A DNA stretch of 64,000 nt from Mucilaginibacter frigoritolerans (GTDB lineage Bacteria > Bacteroidota > Bacteroidia > Sphingobacteriales > Sphingobacteriaceae), in NCBI RefSeq assembly GCF_007830615.1, contig NZ_VLLI01000003.1, positions 1 through 64,000 on the forward strand, read 5' to 3'. The position numbers and the translations under genes were made by a program. Positions 52,930 through 61,858 of the stretch are shown here, one piece after another. The notes under the pieces were generated by a model. It searched no databases and was not told the origin of the DNA. It was given only the letters and a program-made list of their open reading frames with translations. Numbering within the stretch: position 1 is the stretch's first letter; every line of letters starts with the position of its first letter.

Positions 52930-53529
52930 ATGAATTTTGAGCATCTTCTTAAACAAGTGGCCTTCATCCACGAAATTGACAAGGTTAAATATATCCTTCG
53001 AAAAACCAAACTCTTCAACAGCGAACGAAATGAAAATGATGCAGAGCATAGCTGGCACCTGGCTATAATGGCTATTATTTTAGCAGAATATGCTAATGAG
53101 CCTGTAGATATCCTGAAGGTTGTAAAAATGCTGCTCATCCATGATGTGGTTGAAATTGATGCCGGTGACATATTTCTATACGATACCGCAGTAAACCATA
53201 CGAATACAGAAGCGGAACTAAAGGCTACCCAACGTATTTTTGGCTTATTGCCTGATGAACAAGCTGCTGATCTAATTGCAGTATGGGAAGAATTTGAATC
53301 GGGCAAAACAATGGAAGCCAAATTTGCCCGTGCAATGGATAGGTTAGAGCCTTTACTTCAAAACATTTCCAATAGAGGTGGTACCTGGAAAGAATTTGGG
53401 GTTAGCTATGAAAAAGTATTAGAAAAGAAAAGCGTAATCCAAAAGGGATCTGACCAACTTTGGGAATTTGCCAGAGAGCTAATTAACGAGAGTGTTAAAA
53501 ATGGCATTTTAATTTCGGCTGCTAAGTAG
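52930..53529 (+). CDS. HD-domain phosphohydrolase (YfbR/HDDC2-like)
   Basis: I use the ATG at 52930 (MNFEHLLKQVAFIHEID); the frame begins upstream of the promoter box. The 199-residue protein has the metal site residues of HD hydrolases: His in DAEHSWHLAIMA, the HD pair in LLIHDVVEIDAGD, and a later Asp in FARAMDRLEPLL. The HDDC2/YfbR group are 5'-deoxynucleotidases. A nucleotide-clearing role is likely; the preferred nucleotide is unknown. It converges on the large surface protein gene. Confidence 0.9.
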   Translation: MNFEHLLKQVAFIHEIDKVKYILRKTKLFNSERNENDAEHSWHLAIMAIILAEYANEPVDILKVVKMLLIHDVVEIDAGDIFLYDTAVNHTNTEAELKATQRIFGLLPDEQAADLIAVWEEFESGKTMEAKFARAMDRLEPLLQNISNRGGTWKEFGVSYEKVLEKKSVIQKGSDQLWEFARELINESVKNGILISAAK

Positions 53530-53538
53530 CGTATACTA

Positions 53539-56500
53539 CTACCTTAACAAGGTTAAACTCCCCGAAAGCAAGCTGCAATTTGATTTTAAGTTGATGATAT
53601 AATAATATACGCCAACCGGAAGATTATTACCCCCTAGTGTACCATTGAATGGGTTGCCGTATCCCTTTGATTCAAATACTTTTTGCCCGTAACGGTTAAA
53701 TACCTGTACCACTGCGTTCGGGTAATTTTCAATTCCTTTTATGTCCCAGTAATCATTTATCCCATCATTATTAGGTGTAAATGCATTTGGAATACTAATA
53801 TCTGTTGCCCCAACGGTTACCAAAACTTCTGTCCTTGCACTTTCACAATTGCCCAGATACTGGGTAATAAAATAGCTCCGTGTACCCGAAACAGGTACTT
53901 TAAACATTCCATTGGGCGCATCCTGTAAAATATTACTACTGATATTACTATCATACAAATGATAGCCGTAACCGGCCTGTACATTATTCACAGCAATTAC
54001 AATCTCACCTGCGCTGCAAACCTGCACATTATTCGCGGTAGGCGATGAAATAGGTTCTGTAGTATTTCCAACAGCGTAATCAAGGGTAGCTATATCACAA
54101 GCTGTTGCATCTTTTACCTGTAGGGTATAAATACCCGGAGTTATTCCCGTTAAGTTTAAATTTGTTGTGATGCTTTGTCCTAATGCATTAGTCCAATTAT
54201 AGGTATAAGGCGGAATGCCCCCATTTATCAAAATATTGGTAATACTGCCTGTACCCTGTAAACATTGATCATCATTTACCTGCGCCGATCCTGGTACAAC
54301 CTGCAGTTGCGGTATCTCATTTATACTGTAGCTATTATAATAGCTCTGGCATTGGTTATTATCGGTAACGTACAATTGATAAGTTCCGGCAGGCTGGTTG
54401 GTTAAAACATTGCTGTTTCCAACTTCCACTCCTCCCGGTGTTAGCCATATGTATGCTGCAGGCGTTAAATTAGGATCAAAAGTTACCGTTATGCTTCCAT
54501 TACTACTGCAGTACGCATCAGTACTGGTATAAGTTGATTGATAATTTTTAAATGCCGGAATATTGCCAATAGTATACACTGCACTCTGTTTGGAGCAAGT
54601 TGAGTTTGAGGCTACCAGGTAATAATTCCCTGATGGTGCGTTTAACAAATCAGCACCATTACCCGCTATCTGGTTACTGGCATTAAACCACTGGTATTGT
54701 GTTGCCCCTGTAACCACTATACCCGTTATGGAGCCATTACTATTAGTGCAGGATGCAGAAGAGGTAACCACTGCCGATTCGTCCATGGTTATCACATTCT
54801 TCTCATTTATGGTAAAAATTGCGCTTTTAACAGGCGGACAATTAAAGTTGTAATTGACTTGCAAATAATACTGGCCTGCGGGAGCATTAATCAAATTTGT
54901 GTTATTATATGAAAGTGCTGTACCATTGGTATTATACCAGGTATAATTAGCTCCGACTGCATTGGTCAACACTAACCCGGTTATCGATCCATTTGCCAAA
55001 TTACAGGTAGCATCAGTTATAACGGCATTACTTGCATCAATTACCGGAGGAGGCGCAGCCGCAAGTACCTGGAACAATGCTGGTGCCGAATTACATCCAT
55101 TACTGTCGGTTATATAAAGATAATAGCTCCCGGCAGCTAGGTTAGTAACCTTATTGGTGGTCGAAATTATATTCCCATTAGCGTCTGACCAATAATAATT
55201 AGTAACCGTAATACCCGAAACAGTGCCAGGATAGGCTGTAAAATATCCTGTGGGCTGGCTGCAGTTTAATTGAAAGGTTGATGGATAAACATGCGAAGTA
55301 AGATCTATAACCGTAAAACTATTGGAAACTGATGGGCAAGCGCCATTTTCACTGATCTGCAAATTATAGGTACCCGGCTGCAAATTACTAATGGATTGTC
55401 CGTTCCCTACCAATTGCCCATTACTATCTGTCCATAACATTTGAAACTCACCCAACCTTGGTTCATTCAGAGAAATAGAACCTCCGTGATGGCAATCATA
55501 ATTTACAATAGTTACTTCACTTTGTGAAAGTGCATCGATCTGAAAACCTACCGTATTATTATTTACGGTTGATGATGCTAATACATTTTGAACAGTAGGG
55601 CCATTGTATTGCCACTTGCCACTACCGTTTGCAGTTACGGTAGCAAACCATTGATTAGGATTGCAGCTATTACACTTAGTTGCGGTATTATATAATTGCA
55701 CCGTTGCCCCAGCAGGCGCATCACCAGCTACAGAAGTAGCGGTAAGTGTTGTTATCCTGATGAAGTTTGTACCGCCGTTAAGATCGTTTAACTGAACTGT
55801 GGCGTTACAATAAAACATATTTTCAATTACATTGGTAGTGCATCCAAAAGCAAGTATTGGATTTTGGTAATTAGTAAAAACATTCTGATCTGCCGGGGTA
55901 GTACCACCTATAACAGCGTTTACATTTGTATTTTCATCAATAGCTTGCGTACCCGAGCCCAATGGAAAAGCCTGCGTTTTATCTATTCCAAAGTAGTTAC
56001 CCTTAACCACTATGCTTGATGCATTAGCCGCTGCTACACCAACCTCTGATGCGCTAAAAATATTACTAATTACATTTATGGTTGAGTTGGCATCATTTAC
56101 CAAAATGCATGAGTTATTGGCGCTATTGATTGATTTTGTACCTGTATAATCAGTATTAAAATAGTTATTCTGTATGGTTACCGACTTAGTTACCCCGTTT
56201 ACTGCGCCGCCAAAATTTATACCGCTGGTACCACCTCCTAAAATAACATTTCCATCCGTTTGAAGTGCACCGCCTATCAGCAAACCATTATAATCTTGTG
56301 CTGAGTAAAGAACAGACGAATTATTAAACGGTGTAACTCCATCTGGCGCAACCCCAATAAAATTGCTTTGGATAACCGCATTTTGAAAATAACCCAAAAA
56401 AGCAAAGTTGTTCCCGCTTATTATATTGCCTTTGCCGGGTGCACCAATAATTAAATTACAATTCGCATTGGTAACAATTCCGTGCCCCAAACCAGCTTGG

Positions 56501-56919
56501 TTGGGCGAAAAGCCCATAATACACAAGCCATAAAAAGCAACCTGATCGCCAGGGTTAACTGAAGCAGAAACATTAAATCCGTTAAAGTTTGCTGCAGGCG
56601 TGGCTGGTGTAATAATTATTTTAGCATTGCTTACACCTAAAAAGGCTCCGGGTTGGGTGGTGCCATCAATAATTAAATTAGCAGAAACATCTGGTAGTTG
56701 CGTTTGCAGCGTAATGGTTATGGCTGCTTGCCCGGTACCGGGTAAATTAAAAGTAATAATATCTGTTGGGAGTGTTCCGTTTGCAGCCGCATCCAGTAAA
56801 GCTTGCCGCAAAGTTCCGGGACCTGAGTCGGCATTACTGGTCACAATAAATGTTACGGCAAAAGCTGCATTACAAATAAAAGTGAATAGTACCAGGAAAA
56901 ATAGCTTAAAAAAGCGCAT
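53539..56919 (-). CDS. Large secreted protein with T9SS-type gliding-motility C-terminal domain
   Basis: This 1126-residue protein has a signal peptide (about 1-21), a right-handed beta-helix-like part (about 30-400, repeats rich in Asn and Gly such as VIQSNFIGVAPDG and IVVKGNYFGIDK), then about five or six repeats of roughly 85-90 residues (for example SNSFTVIDLTS, with paired Cys and YYLYITDSNGC), like SprB-type repeats. The end is the CHU_C-type domain: IPNAFTPNNDGINDYWDIKG, VQVFNRYGQKVFES and GVYYYIINLK. This tail directs export by the type IX system and cell-surface attachment. It is probably an adhesin. Confidence 0.93.
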   Translation of the reverse strand: MRFFKLFFLVLFTFICNAAFAVTFIVTSNADSGPGTLRQALLDAAANGTLPTDIITFNLPGTGQAAITITLQTQLPDVSANLIIDGTTQPGAFLGVSNAKIIITPATPAANFNGFNVSASVNPGDQVAFYGLCIMGFSPNQAGLGHGIVTNANCNLIIGAPGKGNIISGNNFAFLGYFQNAVIQSNFIGVAPDGVTPFNNSSVLYSAQDYNGLLIGGALQTDGNVILGGGTSGINFGGAVNGVTKSVTIQNNYFNTDYTGTKSINSANNSCILVNDANSTINVISNIFSASEVGVAAANASSIVVKGNYFGIDKTQAFPLGSGTQAIDENTNVNAVIGGTTPADQNVFTNYQNPILAFGCTTNVIENMFYCNATVQLNDLNGGTNFIRITTLTATSVAGDAPAGATVQLYNTATKCNSCNPNQWFATVTANGSGKWQYNGPTVQNVLASSTVNNNTVGFQIDALSQSEVTIVNYDCHHGGSISLNEPRLGEFQMLWTDSNGQLVGNGQSISNLQPGTYNLQISENGACPSVSNSFTVIDLTSHVYPSTFQLNCSQPTGYFTAYPGTVSGITVTNYYWSDANGNIISTTNKVTNLAAGSYYLYITDSNGCNSAPALFQVLAAAPPPVIDASNAVITDATCNLANGSITGLVLTNAVGANYTWYNTNGTALSYNNTNLINAPAGQYYLQVNYNFNCPPVKSAIFTINEKNVITMDESAVVTSSASCTNSNGSITGIVVTGATQYQWFNASNQIAGNGADLLNAPSGNYYLVASNSTCSKQSAVYTIGNIPAFKNYQSTYTSTDAYCSSNGSITVTFDPNLTPAAYIWLTPGGVEVGNSNVLTNQPAGTYQLYVTDNNQCQSYYNSYSINEIPQLQVVPGSAQVNDDQCLQGTGSITNILINGGIPPYTYNWTNALGQSITTNLNLTGITPGIYTLQVKDATACDIATLDYAVGNTTEPISSPTANNVQVCSAGEIVIAVNNVQAGYGYHLYDSNISSNILQDAPNGMFKVPVSGTRSYFITQYLGNCESARTEVLVTVGATDISIPNAFTPNNDGINDYWDIKGIENYPNAVVQVFNRYGQKVFESKGYGNPFNGTLGGNNLPVGVYYYIINLKSNCSLLSGSLTLLR

Positions 56920-56990
56920 ACCTAATCTTTCTGCAAAGCAATAACAAATGCCTTAATATTAAGCCATTTGTTGGTAAATATTAGAGCTAA

Positions 56991-57788
56991 TTACTTATTG
57001 TGTGAAAATAACCAGGGAATAAGCAAAGGTTCAGCAAAAGCATCATTCCAGCTGTTATGGTCATCGTTTGGATAAAGAGTATATTTCGGTTTACCGCCAG
57101 CCTCTTTTATCGCTGCCACTATTGATTCAGAGTGTTCATAAGGAACAACGCTATCCTTTTTGCCATGAAATATCCATAATGGTACTTTTTTAGCATATTT
57201 CTTTGCATTCAGCGTATTATCGCCTCCGCAAATAGAAAATGCAGCAGCAAAAACGCCAGGTCTCCGTCCGATGATCTCCAACGTACCCATCCCACCCATG
57301 GATAGGCCGCCTATATAAAACTGGTGTTTATTTACATAAGGTTTATCCAACAATTCATCAACAAAACCCAATAAACATTGCATGGTCTTTGTTGGTGGCG
57401 CATCAGTTTGAAAAATAAATTTAAGCTTTTGTGTGGTAGAATCCTTTTGTATTTTAACGTCAGACCAATAAGATGAAGCCGAACATTGCGGATAAATTAC
57501 AATGGCTGCATATTTCTCTCTGATGGTATCCTTTAAAAATAATTCTGTCCCGTATTTAAGCTGAGCTTCATTATCATTTCCGCGCTCTCCGGCGCCGTGC
57601 AACACCAGAATTACCGGGTATTTTTTTGATGGATCGAAATCAAGCGGAAATAAAATGCGGTAAGGCAGGGTATCCCCTTTTAAAATATATGAGCCACGGT
57701 CAAATGGGGATTTTTTTTGTGCCCTTAACAATACCGGAAGTATCAAACATATTAAAAGCGCCAAAAACGGGAGTTTGTATTTTATCAT
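56991..57788 (-). CDS. Secreted alpha/beta-hydrolase (esterase/prolyl oligopeptidase-like)
   Basis: The 265-residue enzyme has a signal peptide or anchor (about 1-23) and an alpha/beta-hydrolase fold: HGAGERGNDNEAQ for the oxyanion side, nucleophile Ser163 in GLSMGG, Asp in HGKKDSVVPY and His in NDDHNSWNDAF. This resembles the PHB depolymerase/feruloyl esterase-like phospholipase group seen in polysaccharide-degrading Bacteroidota. It acts in the periplasm or outside. The substrate is unknown, and no carbohydrate locus is directly attached. Confidence 0.87.
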   Translation of the reverse strand: MIKYKLPFLALLICLILPVLLRAQKKSPFDRGSYILKGDTLPYRILFPLDFDPSKKYPVILVLHGAGERGNDNEAQLKYGTELFLKDTIREKYAAIVIYPQCSASSYWSDVKIQKDSTTQKLKFIFQTDAPPTKTMQCLLGFVDELLDKPYVNKHQFYIGGLSMGGMGTLEIIGRRPGVFAAAFSICGGDNTLNAKKYAKKVPLWIFHGKKDSVVPYEHSESIVAAIKEAGGKPKYTLYPNDDHNSWNDAFAEPLLIPWLFSHNK

Positions 57789-57862
57789 AAATCAGGGTTA
57801 AAATATCTTAAAGCTAACTAAAATTACTTTTAATAGTTTTTACAAAAGAATAATTAAAAACA

Positions 57863-57892
57863 AACAGCGACTCAAAGTTTCGCGTCGCTGTT
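57863..57892 (-). terminator. Terminator of trhO
   Basis: AACAGCGAC (57863-57871) pairs with GTCGCTGTT (57884-57892); on the minus strand a T-rich tract follows. It lies directly after the stop codon of trhO. Confidence 0.75.
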
Positions 57893-57897
57893 ATCTA

Positions 57898-58854
57898 TTA
57901 TTCTGTTAAAACCTTTGATTTCTTTGTGACATTAATCGGTTGCGGTATCTTCACGTAGTAGCCCGTTCCATCGTATACCCTTTTGCGGGGATGTTCTTTA
58001 CAAGCATCACTACAGCATCCTTCCATTTTTTCACCGCATTCGTCACATTGCGTAAAATGCTCATTACACTCCGGATTGGCACAATTGATCATCTTGGGAG
58101 TAGTTTTTCCACAATTAAAACAGGTTGATATAATTACCGGGTTCACACTATTTACCTCAACAGACAAGCGATTATCGAAAACATAGCATTTACCTTCAAA
58201 ATCTTCACCGCCTGCATCTTTACCATATTTAATAATACCACCATGCAATTGGTACACGTCGCTAAATCCTTCGTGCAATAACAGGGCAGAAGCTTTTTCG
58301 CATTTGATACCGCCGGTACAATAGGTAATTACCTTTTTGTCCTTATACTGAGCAAGCTCATTTATTTTTGATGGAAAATCTCTGAAGTTTTCAATATCAA
58401 GCGTAATGGCATTTTTAAACTTGCCTAAATTATGCTCGTAGTTCGAGCGTACATCCAGTATCACCACGTCATCGGCATCTTTCATCGCCAAAAAATCTTT
58501 TGCTTCCAGGTGTTTGCCTGTTTGTATTTGTGGGTTGATCATTTCCGGATCACGCAGGCCCGAGTGCACTATTTCTGATTTATAGCGCACATGCATTTTC
58601 ACGAAGGATGGTTCATCAACTTCATCAATCTTAAAATCAATAGTTGCAAAACGCAGGTCGGTATGCACCGTATCCATATAAGTTTTGCAAGCCTCTGCCG
58701 TTCCCGAAACCGTGCCATTTAAACCTTCGGTAGCTACAATGATACGCCCCGTGAGGCCCAAACTTTTGCAGAGTTTTAAATGATCAGCAGCAAACTGCTC
58801 CCCATCGTCTATCGTTGAATAACAATAGTACAGTAGTGTATTATACTTTTCCAT
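57898..58854 (-). CDS. trhO: tRNA uridine(34) hydroxylase (rhodanese family)
   Basis: I start at ATG 58854 (MEKYNTLLYYCYS), giving 318 residues; a longer frame to 58989 runs through a dispersed repeat and is not homologous. An N-terminal acylphosphatase-like domain (GRIIVATEGLNGTVSGTAEA) precedes the rhodanese domain with catalytic Cys179 in TYCTGGIKC, and a Cys-rich zinc tail (CFNCGK, CANPEC, CDECGEKMEGCC) follows. The family, formerly UPF0176/YceA, makes 5-hydroxyuridine at the wobble base of tRNAs. Length and all motifs are normal. Confidence 0.93.
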   Translation of the reverse strand: MEKYNTLLYYCYSTIDDGEQFAADHLKLCKSLGLTGRIIVATEGLNGTVSGTAEACKTYMDTVHTDLRFATIDFKIDEVDEPSFVKMHVRYKSEIVHSGLRDPEMINPQIQTGKHLEAKDFLAMKDADDVVILDVRSNYEHNLGKFKNAITLDIENFRDFPSKINELAQYKDKKVITYCTGGIKCEKASALLLHEGFSDVYQLHGGIIKYGKDAGGEDFEGKCYVFDNRLSVEVNSVNPVIISTCFNCGKTTPKMINCANPECNEHFTQCDECGEKMEGCCSDACKEHPRKRVYDGTGYYVKIPQPINVTKKSKVLTE

Positions 58855-58910
58855 AAAATCATTGATACTGCTGTAAACAGTGTTAAATGAGCCGCAAAAA
58901 TACAGATTAT

Positions 58911-59059
58911 TTTTGATTTCGGAATTCGGATGTTCGATTTCGAACTTAATGGTTTTAAGGTTCATTTTTGATATCCTACAATTCTGCAAATTCTGGTTCA
59001 GACAAATAATTCAGAAATCAATACAAATCCGAAATCGAACATCCGAAATCCGAAATATT
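58911..59059. repeat. Dispersed inverted repeat, family B copy 2
   Basis: GGAATTCGGATGTTCGATTT lies in the left part (58911-58950) and AATCGAACATCCGAAATCCG, inverted, in the right (59025-59059). The middle contains AAATTCTGGTTCAGACAA, shared with the copy at 62445. It lies between the divergent trhO and kbl genes. Confidence 0.75.
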
Positions 59060-59062
59060 AGG

Positions 59063-59070
59063 TAATTTTG
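59063..59070 (+). promoter_or_regulatory. -7 box of kbl
   Basis: TAATTTTG matches TAnnTTTG and lies directly behind the family B repeat, 24 bp before the ATG at 59095. Confidence 0.5.
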
Positions 59071-59094
59071 CACTTTCTTAAAATTCCACAAATT

Positions 59095-60285
59095 ATGTAT
59101 AATACACTGAAGCCTGTTTTACAACAGGAGCTTGCCGAAATTGAAAACGCCGGTTTATATAAAAGAGAGCGGATCATTATTTCACCACAGGGCGCTGATA
59201 TTGAAGTGCAGGGTGGTAAACAGGTAATCAATTTTTGCGCTAATAATTATTTAGGATTATCAGCACATCCAAAAGTTATTGCGGCAGCAAAAGAGGCAAT
59301 GGATACACACGGATACGGATTATCATCTGTTCGTTTTATTTGCGGCACTCAGGATATACATAAAGAACTGGAGAAAAAAATCGCCGAATTTTTAGGTACC
59401 GAAGATACCATTTTATACGCTGCTGCATTTGATGCTAATGGCGGTGTTTTTGAACCTTTATTTAACGAGCAGGATGCCATTATTTCTGATGAACTGAACC
59501 ACGCTTCCATTATTGATGGTGTGCGTTTGTGTAAGGCACAACGTCAGCGTTACAAACATGATGACATGGCCGATCTGGAAGAAAAGTTAAAAGCTACTGC
59601 CAGTTGCCGTCACCGTATCATTGTTACTGATGGTGCTTTCAGCATGGATGGTACAATTGCGCAGTTAGATAAAATTTGCGCCCTTGCCGAACAATATAAT
59701 GCTTTGGTAATGATTGACGAGAGCCATTGCTCAGGCTTTATGGGTAAAACCGGTCGTGGCACGCATGAACATCATAACGTGATGGGCAAAATCGATATTA
59801 TCACCGGTACTTTAGGTAAAGCTTTGGGCGGTGCATCAGGCGGTTTTACATCAGGCCGTAAAGAAATTATTGATATGCTGCGCCAGCGTTCACGCCCATA
59901 TTTGTTTTCAAATACCCTTGCGCCATCAATAACCGGTGCTTCCATAGCAGTATTAAACATGCTGAGCGAAACAACCGACTTGCGAGACAAGCTAGAAAGC
60001 AACACCCAATACTTCCGCAAAAAAATGACCGAAGCAGGCTTCGATATTAAACCGGGTGTACACCCAATTGTGCCGGTAATGCTGTATGATGCCAAACTGG
60101 CACAGGAGTTTGCCGCAAAAATGCTGGATGAAGGGATCTATGTAATCGGGTTTTATTATCCGGTAGTTCCGCAAGGCAAGGCACGTATCAGGGTACAGAT
60201 CTCTGCCGCCCATAACACTCAACATCTGGATAAAGCCATTGCAGCCTTTACTAAGGTTGGAAAAGAGCTGGGCGTACTTAAATAA
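59095..60285 (+). CDS. kbl: Glycine C-acetyltransferase (2-amino-3-ketobutyrate CoA ligase)
   Basis: The ATG at 59095 (MYNTLKPVLQQELAEIEN) gives 396 residues, normal for the family; the frame starts earlier at a TTG in the promoter box. It is a PLP enzyme of the alpha-oxoamine synthase group: VINFCANNYLGLSAHPKV, SSVRFICGTQDIHKELE, DESHCSGFMGKTGRGT and the PLP Lys242 in TGTLGKALGGASGG. It splits 2-amino-3-ketobutyrate to glycine and acetyl-CoA. The SDR threonine dehydrogenase at 49863 provides its substrate, though the two are not adjacent. Confidence 0.95.
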   Translation: MYNTLKPVLQQELAEIENAGLYKRERIIISPQGADIEVQGGKQVINFCANNYLGLSAHPKVIAAAKEAMDTHGYGLSSVRFICGTQDIHKELEKKIAEFLGTEDTILYAAAFDANGGVFEPLFNEQDAIISDELNHASIIDGVRLCKAQRQRYKHDDMADLEEKLKATASCRHRIIVTDGAFSMDGTIAQLDKICALAEQYNALVMIDESHCSGFMGKTGRGTHEHHNVMGKIDIITGTLGKALGGASGGFTSGRKEIIDMLRQRSRPYLFSNTLAPSITGASIAVLNMLSETTDLRDKLESNTQYFRKKMTEAGFDIKPGVHPIVPVMLYDAKLAQEFAAKMLDEGIYVIGFYYPVVPQGKARIRVQISAAHNTQHLDKAIAAFTKVGKELGVLK

Positions 60286-60298
60286 CCTGCATTTTTCT

Positions 60299-60306
60299 TA
60301 AATTTG
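60299..60306 (+). promoter_or_regulatory. -7 box of pheS
   Basis: TAAATTTG matches the consensus; the ATG at 60326 lies 19 bp behind it. Confidence 0.55.
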
Positions 60307-60325
60307 CAGCTGCAACACTATTATA

Positions 60326-61360
60326 ATGCAAGAACAAATAGATCAATATACCGCCGAAATAAACGCTTTCACCCCTGCTAATGCAGATGAACTGGAAACG
60401 TTTCGCATCAAATTTTTAGGAACCAAAGGAATTATTAAAGACCTTTTTGAAGAGTTTAAAACCGTTGGCCCTGAAGAAAAACGCACTTTCGGTAAAGTAC
60501 TTAACCAGTTTAAACAACTGGCCGAAGCAAAATATAATGAGCTAAAGGAAAGCCTTGGCTCCGAAATAGAAAATACGAAATCCGAAATTGATCTTACCTT
60601 GCCTGGTGATGGCTTTGCTGTAGGCTCACGTCATCCATTGTCATTGATAAGAACGGAGATCATTGATATTTTTAAAAGGCTAGGCTTTGTGGTTGCTGAA
60701 GGTCCGGAGATTGAAGACGACTGGCATAATTTCTCTGCTTTAAACTTCCCGGAAGAACATCCGGCAAGAGATATGCAGGATACTTTCTTTATCAAAAAGA
60801 ACCATGGCACGGATGATATTGCATTGCGTACCCATACCTCATCGGTACAGGTTAGGATGATGGAAAATGGTAAACCACCATTCCGCGCTATTATGCCTGG
60901 CAGGGTGTATCGTAACGAGGCTATTTCAGCCCGTGCGCATTGCTTTTTCCACCAGATAGAAGGTTTATATATTGATGAGAACGTTTCATTCTCTGATCTG
61001 AAGCAAACACTTTACCACTTTGTACAGGAACTTTATGGCGAGGGTACACAGGTACGTTTCAGGCCATCTTATTTCCCATTCACCGAACCTTCGGCCGAAA
61101 TGGACATCTCCTGCACCATCTGTAAAGGAGCTGGCTGCAATATGTGTAAATATACCGGCTGGGTTGAAATTTTAGGTTGCGGCATGGTTGACCCTAATGT
61201 TTTGACAAACTGTGGTATTGATAATCAGAAATATACCGGTTTTGCCTTTGGAATGGGTATAGAAAGAATTGCTAACTTAAAATATGTTATACGTGATCTG
61301 CGTTTATTCTCTGAAAACGACGTACGTTTTCTGAAGCAATTTCAGACAGAGATCATATGA
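60326..61360 (+). CDS. pheS: Phenylalanyl-tRNA synthetase alpha chain
   Basis: The 344-residue catalytic chain has an N-terminal coiled coil (about 1-85) and the class II core: motif 2 around FRAIMPGRVYRNEAISARAH, FHQIEGLYID, SYFPFTEPSAEMDISC and motif 3 in GFAFGMGIERIANLKY. It charges tRNA-Phe with PheT, which is not in the window, so pheS and pheT are split, as in many Bacteroidota. A lipoprotein gene starts 4 bp before its stop codon (ATGA overlap). Confidence 0.96.
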   Translation: MQEQIDQYTAEINAFTPANADELETFRIKFLGTKGIIKDLFEEFKTVGPEEKRTFGKVLNQFKQLAEAKYNELKESLGSEIENTKSEIDLTLPGDGFAVGSRHPLSLIRTEIIDIFKRLGFVVAEGPEIEDDWHNFSALNFPEEHPARDMQDTFFIKKNHGTDDIALRTHTSSVQVRMMENGKPPFRAIMPGRVYRNEAISARAHCFFHQIEGLYIDENVSFSDLKQTLYHFVQELYGEGTQVRFRPSYFPFTEPSAEMDISCTICKGAGCNMCKYTGWVEILGCGMVDPNVLTNCGIDNQKYTGFAFGMGIERIANLKYVIRDLRLFSENDVRFLKQFQTEII

Positions 61361-61770
61361 AAAAAATAATTTTACTTTTAGCTGTATCCTTAACTTTCTT
61401 TTCGTGCGGAAAAGATGCGGGAGCTATACCCGACGTGGCCGTGAACTTTCAGGCAGCATTAACTGATCCGCGGCTTGCTGCCTTAAATGTACCCGGTGGA
61501 GCTGTTTTAATAGCTGGATACGGTGTTGCCGGGCTTATTCTTTATCGCGAAGCCGATGGCAGTTATGCCGCTTATGACCGTTGCAGCACCTATATGCCAC
61601 AAAACCACTGTGCCGTTACCCTCGATGCCGGTAATTTTACCTGTACCGATCCTTGCAGCGGATCAAAATTCTCGCTCATTGACGGCACCCCAGTAAAGGC
61701 TCCTGCAACTAAGGCTTTAAAGGCATATAATATTGTAGTGAGTAATTACGAAGTTTACGTGTCCAATTAA
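61357..61770 (+). CDS. Lipoprotein with a Rieske-like fold lacking cluster ligands
   Basis: The 137-residue protein has a lipoprotein signal (FFSC, Cys17) and a beta domain with the layout of Rieske proteins: YAAYDRCSTYMPQNHCAV, then CTDPCSGSKFSLIDGTP. In true Rieske proteins the first motif is CxH and the second CPCHGSxF; here both His ligands are replaced (CST and PCSGS), so a [2Fe-2S] cluster cannot form in the normal way. Five Cys remain and could form disulfides. It overlaps pheS by 4 bp but is unrelated in role. It is probably a structural or binding protein of the periplasmic side. Confidence 0.8.
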   Translation: MKKIILLLAVSLTFFSCGKDAGAIPDVAVNFQAALTDPRLAALNVPGGAVLIAGYGVAGLILYREADGSYAAYDRCSTYMPQNHCAVTLDAGNFTCTDPCSGSKFSLIDGTPVKAPATKALKAYNIVVSNYEVYVSN

Positions 61771-61833
61771 TACCGCAACAGGTTATCTGTTTTCAACATC
61801 ACGTATATGGTATAGTATAAATGTGAGTATTTT

Positions 61834-61851
61834 TGAGATATTTGTATCTCA
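61834..61851. promoter_or_regulatory. Candidate TetR operator
   Basis: TGAGATA-TTTG-TATCTCA is a perfect 7-bp-arm dyad, and GTATC-TCATT-GATAC (61844-61858) overlaps it, directly before the TetR ATG at 61859. Autorepression is likely. Confidence 0.6.
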
Positions 61852-61858
61852 TTGATAC

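Noticed and set aside
52761..53321. 186-codon minus-strand frame
   Set aside because: Antisense to the HD-domain gene; Ser- and Cys-rich shadow.
58855..58989. N-terminal extension of trhO
   Set aside because: It reads through a dispersed family B repeat, and the conserved protein starts at 58854.
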